From Actinopolyspora halophila DSM 43834 (lineage in GTDB: Bacteria; Actinomycetota; Actinomycetes; Mycobacteriales; Pseudonocardiaceae): a stretch of 64,000 bases of DNA. Under the pieces are notes generated by a model that saw only the letters and a program-made list of their open reading frames with translations, was not told the DNA's origin and made no database searches. Positions 1 through 8,500 of the stretch are shown one piece after another; position 1 is the first letter of the stretch; each line of letters starts with the position of its first letter. A program made the translations under genes and the position numbers. The DNA is taken from positions 590,590-654,589 of the forward strand of contig NZ_AQUI01000002.1 of assembly GCF_000371785.1 (NCBI RefSeq), given 5' to 3'.

Positions 1-824
1 CCGCCGTTGTCAGCGACGATCTTTTGGAAGTAGAGATGGCCTCGAATCCTGTCTGCCATCTCTGCCGACCGCGGGCGTTCCTCGGGGATGTCGAGTGCAG
101 GGATCCGCTCCGCGATGTAGTTGCCCGTCGCTCCCCGCTGTACGCCGACGAGCGGATACGGGCAAGTCTGCTGCTCCGTGTGTCCTTCCAGCTCCCAAGG
201 CTGTCGGCCTGTGCAACGGATGCCGTCCCGTTGCAGTGCTCCCTTGCCGACCAGCTCGGACAATGATCGCGAGCTCCCGCAACCGTGGCACTTCGCGATG
301 AGGGAGCCGAGTCCCTCGCCGTGTGATGCGATCTTTCGGAAACGGAGTTCCTTGTACGACCGGCAGAAGCGGACCTCTTCCCGCAATTCGGCCTCACGGC
401 CGCGGTGCACCCATCGAAACCATGGGATGTCCTGGATGTGACTGCCCTTCTCGCAGACCGCCACGAACCTCATCGGGACGAGCAGACCACCACACTCGCA
501 GTGATTGTCCCACTTTCCCCGCTTGTGCCCGGTCAGTTTCGAGAGTTTGTCGCAACGTTCGCAGAAGCGCCACGCCGGGAATCGCCAGTACGGGAGCGAC
601 GCCGTCTCCTTACCCGCCCACCCCGAGTGTGTGGGCGGTTGCCGGAGCACTCCGGCCCCAAGCCTTGCCGTGAGCCGTTCGCAACTGATCTCCGGTGCGA
701 ACTTCGGGTCCCACCACGACGTGTCGGCGGCGATGAGCGATTCGCCTCGGACATCGGTGATCGCACCGACACCGAAGGGCGTGATCGTCTCCGAGAGTCG
801 CAGGTCATGCCTGATCCTCTCCAC
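1..824 (-). CDS. drmB: DrmB-like DUF1998 protein, partial (runs off left edge)
   Basis: This is the N-terminal 274 residues of a protein cut by the window edge. It opens at GTG 824, six bases after a perfect AGGAGG (831-836 on the plus strand), and overlaps the end of drmA by 20 bases. The reading frame stays open to position 1. It begins with the pattern LSETITPFGVGAITDV, then shows FCERCDKLS, a CECGG pair, VAVCEKGSHIQDIPWF and a KCHGCG, so cysteines come in zinc-ribbon-like pairs. That N-terminus is typical of DUF1998/DrmB proteins, which accompany the DrmA helicase in DISARM phage defence. Molecular function is not established. Assignment rests on these motifs and on the adjacent DrmA. Confidence 0.85.
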   Translation of the reverse strand, partial: MERIRHDLRLSETITPFGVGAITDVRGESLIAADTSWWDPKFAPEISCERLTARLGAGVLRQPPTHSGWAGKETASLPYWRFPAWRFCERCDKLSKLTGHKRGKWDNHCECGGLLVPMRFVAVCEKGSHIQDIPWFRWVHRGREAELREEVRFCRSYKELRFRKIASHGEGLGSLIAKCHGCGSSRSLSELVGKGALQRDGIRCTGRQPWELEGHTEQQTCPYPLVGVQRGATGNYIAERIPALDIPEERPRSAEMADRIRGHLYFQKIVADNG

Positions 825-3800
825 GGAACACCTCCTGCGGTTCCTGAACTTCGACGGCGACGTTCGGCTCGACGGACCTCATCGAGTCTCCCACCAGCCA
901 ACCCTCTCCCGGCTCACCGAAACGTCTGAGCAGCGCAGCGGCGTCGGATTTCGGGCGACGCTCGTAGTGCAGCTCTGTGCCGTCTTCCCGGGCTTCGGAG
1001 GCACGACGGTCCCAGTTCCGAAGCAAGTGCCGGATTTCGTCCTCCGTATCCTGCTGCTCGAACGGCTCGGATCGTGAAATGTAGTAAAGGAATTTCGCGA
1101 TCAAAGCCTCCACGGCATCGTTGATCCGCGCGTCGTCGAGGTCGAGCCTGACGGCGTCGTCGTTGGCTGCGAGCGGCCCGAGCGACTGGCGCAGCAGTGC
1201 AACGAGGGCTCCTGCAAGGGACCTGTCTCGGGAGGCCAGCGACCAAGGAGTCACGCTCGTCGGCTCCACGCTCCGATAAAGTGCTTCGTGGTAGCTGCGG
1301 AACGTTTCGAAGTGGGAACGGTCGCGAGCCCGGCTCGATCGAAACAACGTGACCACGACGCCACGCGTGTCTCCACGGCCGACACGGCTGGTGGACTGGA
1401 TGTACTCGGCAGTGGTCTTCGGCTGTCCCACCATCAGCATCAGCGCCAGGCGCGGGACGTCGATGCCGACGGACAGCATGTTCGACGACAGTACGACGTC
1501 GACGGCTTCGTCGGAATCATCGGCGCCGACGCGTAGAGCCCGAAGGTCCTTGGGAAGCTCCTCGGCGCCTTTACGGCTGGTCAGCTCGATGACCTTATCT
1601 GCACGTACTCGGCGGAAGGGAATGCTCAGACGGTCCGATCGAGGTTCCAGGCGGCCGTTGACGTCATCGACCACCAGCGCGCTCGTACGGCCGAGCTCAC
1701 GAAGGCTGTTGTGATACATCACAAGCGTCCAGTAGGAGTCCCGTGTGGGGACTCCCGTGCCGCGCGCGGTCAGTGCCTCGGGTATCTCAAACATCGGCGT
1801 GACCGCTGAGATCACCGCCGACGGTTGGGACACCGACTGAGGCATCAGGCCGACGTAGAGTCGTCCTTCGCCGTTCTCGACGGGTCTCGAAAAGAAGGTT
1901 CGGTCGTCGTCGAGCCCGGAGGGCGGATACAGTGCGACGTTCCGGCCGTACAAGCCTTGGACCTGCTCATCGGACGCGCGGATCGTGGCGGTGGAAGCAA
2001 CGATCTTCGGTGTTGTGCCCGAGTGGCCGAGCAATACCTGGATGACAGCGTCGAACACTGCGACGGTGGTGCCGAGCGGGCCCGACAGGAGGTGCAGTTC
2101 GTCCTGAATGATCATCGACGGCTGCTTGGTAGTCGTGCCGATCCCCAAGAGACTCCCGGCCTCGGGCTTGAACTGCAGCCTGGCGAACTTGTCGACCGTC
2201 GCCAAGAGGATCGTCGGAGGATGTTCGTACAGGACCTCATCGACGACACTGAGCGGAAGTCGTTCGTGGAAGGAACAGCCCGGGTCGACGCAATGCAGGA
2301 CGACGTCGGACCCCTCGCGCCGTGCGCCGTAATCCGATCTCTTGTTGCTCTTGGTCCTGGGGACCAGCTGAGTCAGACACCACGGGCAGCTCTCCACCTG
2401 GAACTGGTTGGCCTCTTCGGGGCGGGCCGCTTTCACGAGGCGGTCAAGAGCGTTGGCGGCCTCTTTTCGCGTTCCGGGCGCGATTTCGTTACCGACCCAC
2501 AGACCGATGGAGAAGGGAATCATGCCCTTGACCTTCGGATGACTCGTACGCATCAGTTCCATGGCACACACCAGCGCTGCAGCACGCTGGAACTGTTGCG
2601 AGGTCAGAAGACGCAGCGTGTACCGCGTGATTACGGCAGTACCGCCGCCCGCGCGCCCGTGTGCGAGCCGACGCCGGAAGATCTCGATGGCCGCCAGACC
2701 GAGGTACGCTTCGGTCTTGCCGCCACCGGTCGGAAACCAGATGAGATCGACCAGGTCTCGATCGTCGTGTGCAGGGTTCACGGTCGAGGCCAGCGCGATG
2801 AGTAGGAATCCGAGTTGGAAGGGTCGCCAGCTTGGTTCTTCGATCTGTTTCTCCGGGACGCCCTCGGACCGAGCGGACTGACACATCTGCAGACGCATGG
2901 CCTCCATGGCGAGGGCGAAGGCGGTCCGTATCTGCTCCTGATCCTCTGCACTCAGGAGCTCAACGCCTTCGTGCATCCTCGTCACAGCTACGGTGGACCT
3001 CTTGGCGATCCTGGTGGCTACGTCGACGTCGTCTCCGAAGCCTTCGGCCCGCGTCATTTGCTCGTCCGCCCATTCGAAGAACGCATCGACGAAAGCATGG
3101 AGGGAGGGAACAACCTCGGATCTGTTCTCATCGATCCGAGCAAGGCGTCGCAGTTCGAGCGCCTGAGCCTCGGGCGTTCCCTCATCGAAGCCGGTTGTCT
3201 CGACCGCTGGAACGACGAATGCCGGTACAGAGTCCAAGAACACACGGACACATACACCGTCGGTCAGCTCCCAGTCGGCCGCCATACCATGACCGACAGC
3301 GTAAACCTTCCTGTTGCGGTATCGGATGCGAAGTTCCGCGGCTTCCGGATCTGCATCGAACGAGCGTGCAGTGTCGTACTCAAGGATCCGGGCTCCCTCA
3401 CCGGGTGACACCGCCAACCGGATCTGAAAGAGCATGAGTGGGATGTCGAGGCGCTCGTCACCCGTTGTTTCGGTGAGCACCCGAACGTGCACCGTCACCA
3501 ACCGGGCTCCCTTGAAGTCACGCCAGCGCGCACCGATCTCAACCGGGACCTCGCCTGCCATGATCTGTTTGGGCCCTTGCTGCTTGAGCAGTGTCAGGGG
3601 ATCAGGAGTGCAGGGAGTACGTTTCCAACGGGGCGGGCCGTCGCCTTCGATCTTGGTGTAGGTAGCGCATGAGAAGTCGACACCGACGCTGTCGCCGTCG
3701 GTGACGAACGAGATCGCCGCTGATGAAGGCCGCCAGTCTTCCGCCAGCGGGACGTTCGCGCCGTCTTCTTCGACATCGCCGTCGGCGACATCGGAGCCCG

Positions 3801-3987
3801 TGTTCTCGCTCTGCTGTCCTTTGTCATCGGGAGTACGAGAGCGGCCGTCGTCCCGTGGAAACAGCATGCCCACCGCATACTGCCGGTGCGGCGGATTGGA
3901 CGTGATCTCTTCCCGTCCACCCTCTGGTCCGACGTAGGCCTCACGCAGGTGGTTCAGTGCCTGTCGTTGCGGTTCGGTCAATTTCAC
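805..3987 (-). CDS. drmA: DrmA-like superfamily II helicase of a DISARM-related system
   Basis: A 1060-residue helicase. Walker A is FPTGGGKTEAYL near residue 421, the Walker B/DEXH motif is QDELHLL near 629, motif III is STAT near 666, and motif VI is STSRVGRG near 867. The IWFPTGGGKTEAYLG and QDELHLLSGPLGT signatures are characteristic of DrmA, the DISARM helicase that works with DrmB; DISARM restricts incoming phage DNA. A CPWC and a CVDPGC in the middle suggest a metal-binding insert. The ATG start overlaps the stop of the upstream NERD-helicase gene by 4 bases (ATGA), and the 3' end overlaps drmB by 20, so expression is coupled. The family is clear; whether the system methylates DNA cannot be told here because no methylase lies in the window. 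Confidence 0.88.
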   Translation of the reverse strand: MKLTEPQRQALNHLREAYVGPEGGREEITSNPPHRQYAVGMLFPRDDGRSRTPDDKGQQSENTGSDVADGDVEEDGANVPLAEDWRPSSAAISFVTDGDSVGVDFSCATYTKIEGDGPPRWKRTPCTPDPLTLLKQQGPKQIMAGEVPVEIGARWRDFKGARLVTVHVRVLTETTGDERLDIPLMLFQIRLAVSPGEGARILEYDTARSFDADPEAAELRIRYRNRKVYAVGHGMAADWELTDGVCVRVFLDSVPAFVVPAVETTGFDEGTPEAQALELRRLARIDENRSEVVPSLHAFVDAFFEWADEQMTRAEGFGDDVDVATRIAKRSTVAVTRMHEGVELLSAEDQEQIRTAFALAMEAMRLQMCQSARSEGVPEKQIEEPSWRPFQLGFLLIALASTVNPAHDDRDLVDLIWFPTGGGKTEAYLGLAAIEIFRRRLAHGRAGGGTAVITRYTLRLLTSQQFQRAAALVCAMELMRTSHPKVKGMIPFSIGLWVGNEIAPGTRKEAANALDRLVKAARPEEANQFQVESCPWCLTQLVPRTKSNKRSDYGARREGSDVVLHCVDPGCSFHERLPLSVVDEVLYEHPPTILLATVDKFARLQFKPEAGSLLGIGTTTKQPSMIIQDELHLLSGPLGTTVAVFDAVIQVLLGHSGTTPKIVASTATIRASDEQVQGLYGRNVALYPPSGLDDDRTFFSRPVENGEGRLYVGLMPQSVSQPSAVISAVTPMFEIPEALTARGTGVPTRDSYWTLVMYHNSLRELGRTSALVVDDVNGRLEPRSDRLSIPFRRVRADKVIELTSRKGAEELPKDLRALRVGADDSDEAVDVVLSSNMLSVGIDVPRLALMLMVGQPKTTAEYIQSTSRVGRGDTRGVVVTLFRSSRARDRSHFETFRSYHEALYRSVEPTSVTPWSLASRDRSLAGALVALLRQSLGPLAANDDAVRLDLDDARINDAVEALIAKFLYYISRSEPFEQQDTEDEIRHLLRNWDRRASEAREDGTELHYERRPKSDAAALLRRFGEPGEGWLVGDSMRSVEPNVAVEVQEPQEVFRGEDQA

Positions 3988-5501
3988 TTCTCGACCTGCT
4001 TTCGGACGAGTTCCTGGAGCCGTTTTCTGTCGTCCGTGGAGGCCAGGATGTGCAACGTCACTCGTGCGCGGGTGACTGCGACATAGAAGGCCGCCGCGCT
4101 CTGCGCGTCGTACTCCTTGGGAAGGTCACACACGACGACGTACTCCGCCTCGAGCCCTTTCGCGTAGCGTGGGCTCGTGACGACGAACTTCGCGTCCCCC
4201 AGCGCGGGCGGATCGTCCGACGTCGTACTGATGATCCATATGTCGTCTCGGCGTGCACCGTTGGCCACGAGATCGCGTGCGACTTGCTCGGCTGCGGTGA
4301 CATCGGCATCCTCCCCGACTGAGTACCAGTGGACGCGCTCCCCGTTGACGATTCCCGGATCGCCGACGTCCGCGCCCAGGTACTCCTGCACTGTGTGGAC
4401 GATTGCGCGAGTGTTCCTGACGTTCTTCCGGAGCCGGAACTGAGTCGCCTCCGTTTTGACGAGGTCGCAGACTTCCGCATCGTATCCACCGTCGACCTGC
4501 GCCTGATTGTTGGGATCGAGGAACATCCGCCATCGTCCTTCGTCCCTGCCACCACGGATCGCCCTGTCGAGTGTGTCCATGCCGTCTGCATTCATGAGGT
4601 CTTGGGCCTCGTCGATGAACACGACATCGTATTGTTTGCCATCGGCAAGCTGGCTGAATGGCAACAGGTCGATGTTTCGGCTCTCGACCAGGGATTCGAA
4701 GAAGCGAACCAGAGAGGGCGAATGGAAGGTGATGAGAACTGATTTACCATCCCCAGCCTCCTGCTTCGCCGCCTCGGCCAGGGCAAGGGATTTTCCGGTC
4801 CCGGCGCCACCGAACACCAGCATGCGCTGATTGAGCGCGAGACCGGCCAGCACCTGCGCCTGCCCGTCGGTCGCGCGGTTCTGCTCCTCGATAACGGCAC
4901 CCCGTTGTGCGTCGAGGGCGGGCATACGTGTGAACTCACCGAACAGTCGGGCCCGCAGATCCTGCGCCCGTGCGATCTTCTGACGAGGAGGGGCACTCCG
5001 TGCTTCCCTCGCGATCTCGGTGAACGCTGCAGTCAGGCCTGCGACACTCATGGTTTCCTTGGCCCACCAGTGGTTGCTCTTCCACTCGACTGCGGGAGGC
5101 GGCGAGTCGATGTCCGGCGTGACGGCGACCGCCTCGCACGCGAACCATCCAGCACCATCTTCCTGGAGGATGGTACGCAGTGCGAACATCGCATCCTGCG
5201 CCTGCTCCATGGGCGATTCACGCAGTTTGTGCCAGTCGTCGTGTCGATCGATCGAATACCAGTTTCCCTCGTATTTACGGATGCCGCCGCCCTTGACCTC
5301 GATCACGATGACTATCCTGTCCCACAGCACGACGAAGTCGGCCTCGGTCTGCTGCTTCAGCACATGGCTGCGTAGTTTGACGGAATGAAACACCACCCCG
5401 TCTTGGGGGCCCTGCACCTGCTGCAGCATTCGGGCCAGCCTGGCCTCGGCCGTACTGGTGCTCGAAACTTCGATGTCGTGAAGGTCGGGAACAAGGATCA
5501 T
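3984..5501 (-). CDS. NERD-domain nuclease fused to UvrD-like SF1 helicase
   Basis: A 505-residue protein. The N-terminus is a NERD (nuclease-related) domain, with EADF at residues 53-56 and the EVK catalytic-type motif at 68-70. The C-terminal two thirds is an SF1 helicase: Walker A GGAGTGKS near 233, Walker B IDEAQD near 296, and motif VI VAVTRAR near 476. ATG 5501 is preferred because AAAAGGA lies just upstream and because it forms an ATGA overlap with the end of the preceding gene; a longer in-frame extension to 5594 has no such support. NERD-helicases are common in defence islands and plasmids, and the fold suggests DNA cleavage or processing coupled to unwinding. It sits between the GHKL-helicase gene and drmA, so it is likely a component of the same system. 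Confidence 0.8.
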   Translation of the reverse strand: MILVPDLHDIEVSSTSTAEARLARMLQQVQGPQDGVVFHSVKLRSHVLKQQTEADFVVLWDRIVIVIEVKGGGIRKYEGNWYSIDRHDDWHKLRESPMEQAQDAMFALRTILQEDGAGWFACEAVAVTPDIDSPPPAVEWKSNHWWAKETMSVAGLTAAFTEIAREARSAPPRQKIARAQDLRARLFGEFTRMPALDAQRGAVIEEQNRATDGQAQVLAGLALNQRMLVFGGAGTGKSLALAEAAKQEAGDGKSVLITFHSPSLVRFFESLVESRNIDLLPFSQLADGKQYDVVFIDEAQDLMNADGMDTLDRAIRGGRDEGRWRMFLDPNNQAQVDGGYDAEVCDLVKTEATQFRLRKNVRNTRAIVHTVQEYLGADVGDPGIVNGERVHWYSVGEDADVTAAEQVARDLVANGARRDDIWIISTTSDDPPALGDAKFVVTSPRYAKGLEAEYVVVCDLPKEYDAQSAAAFYVAVTRARVTLHILASTDDRKRLQELVRKQVEK

Positions 5502-8500
5502 ACGTCCTTTTCCTCCCACAAGTCCTTGTACTCGCGGTACCCCAGGAAGTCGTTCACCGCACCGAAGTTGTCGGCAACGTCCACGATGAGGCACTCTTCC
5601 TTGCCGCCGTTCTTGGGACCGCGCAGACCACGCCCCGCCATCTGGATGTACGCGCTCGGGTTGAAGGTCGGCCTGGCGATGTAGAGAGCGCGCACACCGG
5701 GGGCGTCGAATCCCTGGACGAAGAGGTCGCAGTTCGCCAAGATCCGAATCTCGCCCTTCTTGAACTGCTCGATCTTGTCACGGCGTTCCTGTCGGCCTGT
5801 CTGTCCGCTCACCGCAGCCGACAAGACACCCCGATATCGTAATGTCGCCGCGAGTACCTGTGCCGAGAGCACGCTCGGGGTGAAGACGAGGATCGGCCAC
5901 TCGGAGTCTTGAGACAGAATGTGGTCGACCAAGATTTTCATGCGAGCCTCGTCACTACCGATGCGATCCAGCAGGGGGCGCTCGACATGGCGCATCGACT
6001 CGATCTGCCCTTGCTCGTCCGCGGAGAGGGTGACCTCGACGCCATCGAGCACTTCGTGCTCCACACGCGCCAGAACACCCAGCTGCTGTAACTCGTGGTA
6101 TGAGCTTCCGTCGAACGCGTCAAGCCTGTTGTTGCCGAACCGGGCGACCAGTTCCTTCGTTTGTCGTCCGTCTTCGACCTTTCCTTTGAAAGGGGTAGCG
6201 GAGAGACCGACCAGAGGTCGTTCCCAGTTGTGGCCGTCAACGCCGAGCCATCTGAGGATGCGGGTGTAGCGGCTCGATCCTCCGGCTCGATGAGCCTCGT
6301 CGATGAAGACGGCGGCAGGTTCGCTCAGCCACTCGTACTCGGGCTGGTCGAGAATGGCCTCGATTTTGGCATCGGTTGCGACAACAACGCTCACGCCGGT
6401 GTCTGGTTCGTGGACGATATTGTTCTCCCACAGTCGTCCGATCGCGAGCGGGCGCTCGTCACCGATGTGGCGCCAGACCGTGGCAAAAGTTTGCACGGCC
6501 TGTTCGCAGAGCTCGATCGACTGCGCGATCCACAGAACGGTCCCACTGAGAACTTCGTCCTTGAAAAGTTTGAGCACTGTTTCGGTCGCGACGCGCGTTT
6601 TGCCGGCGCCTGTAGGAAGCTCAACCATTCCCTTTTGCGCGGGGCCCTTGTCCGATGGCTGCGTGAGAACCGTGCGTAGGCTCTCACTGATTCGTTTCTG
6701 GTACGAATGCAGCTCGTTGAGCTTGACCGCTCCCGGAACGACGAACTCGTCCGGCTGTGGGTCGGCGCGCCGGCCCGCATACTTAGCCGCGAATCCCATC
6801 TTCCGCAGCCAGTCGATCGTCTGGACACCGCCTGTCCATTGAGTCGGTACATCGGTGTAACCCTCGGACCGGAACAGATCCGCTAGTTGCCTTATCGAAT
6901 CATTGCCGTACACGGTCAGAAAAAGATCGGCAACGGACGTCGATCCGGTGACGAGTCCTTGCGCTTCCAACGCCTGCCAGAGCCCGCGAGGCAGTTGTTC
7001 TTTGAGGGTGTCTTCTCCGAAGAAAACCTCGAGCTTTTCGGCTTCGTCCACCGCCGCGCGTGCTTCCTGACGTTGCCTTTCTCTCTGCTGGTCCAGAGCG
7101 GCCTGCTTGACGTTGTCGAGTTCGGCGTTGGACAGATGGAGTCCGAACGCCTCGTTGACGATCTTCAAAACATGATTGTCGTCGAGGTCTTTGCGAACGA
7201 TCAGTGTGAGTCCATCGAGGTGCCAGGCGAGTGACTGGTCTTCCACCCCGTCTTCGGTGGTGACGCGTTTGGCGATGTAGATCGCTCTCGAAATGGAGGC
7301 GTTCACCACAGTTTCGGAGGCCCAGGTTCGCTGAAGGCCCGGGTACAGGTCCACGATTGGGTCCGGGTCCTGTCGCCCGTCAGTGATCATCGAGAACGAA
7401 AAGCTGTCCTCGAACCGGCGGCAACCAACCTTCGAGACGAACTCGTCTACATCCTTTTCCTCGACACGCAGGTACGGATTCTGCTTCTGGCTCAGCAGCT
7501 GCTGTTGTTCGTTCGTCGTCGCCAAGTACACGGTCCCCGGACGCCGTCTTTCCACCACGCTCCCGATCCGCGCGGGGATCTGCGGGGGATGGTTATCGGG
7601 GTGGACCTTCGCACTTGCTGTCAGCACGAACTCGGCGAGCACCGAGTCCTTGACGGTACTCGAGTACTCTTCGGATCCCAAGGCGGTTTTAAAAATCTCG
7701 CCCGAGACATCGGCGAGCTCACGTGGTAGGTCCAGCGCATCCTTGAGCGACTTCGGCCCCGAATAGTACGGGAGGAGTTCCCGGTACTCGATCAATGCGG
7801 GCGAGACGATCTCTGAAGGCGCACTAAATCCTTGGTTGGACTCGACCAGCCCGGCCTCGGAAACTGCCCATCGAACCGGTGATATTATCCGTCGTGGCTG
7901 GCGATTATCGACGTCCTCGCAGGTCCAGGTGTCCCGCTTCTCGAGTTCCAGGAGCTTCTGAGTCCACTGTGCGCGGGTGGATACGGGCGCTCCGGATTCG
8001 GCCATCAGCAGCAGCGCCGAAAACGGCCCTGCTCCGAGGCTCTGGTCGAACTCGATATTCCTGGCTGGCCGCTCTCCAGGATCTACCCGCTGGTTGAGAT
8101 CAGCGACTACGAATTCGCGGTACCGGTCTGCATAGATCTCGTCCTCGAACGAGTACGATCGGACCGGTTGATGGATGACACCGGCGGCTCTGGCGATCTG
8201 GTGTTGACAACGATCATGATCGAGAAGAATGCTTTCGATTCCCTCCGAGAGACCGTCCACGTCGAGAACGGACTGCGGCAGCGCCCACCCGCCATCCCGT
8301 GTGGGAACCTTGATGTATTTTGTGGTGTTTTGCTCGACAATCCGTTGGGCGGTAGGAAGGGGGGCGTCCATGACGGCCGCCCAGAACTTTTCGTAATCCT
8401 CGGAACCGGAGTTCGGAGACAGCTTGTCGAGTCGGGCTCGGAGGATAGCGATCGGGTCCAGGTCTCTGAACCCGGCCTTTTCTCGAAGGTTTTTCTCGAT

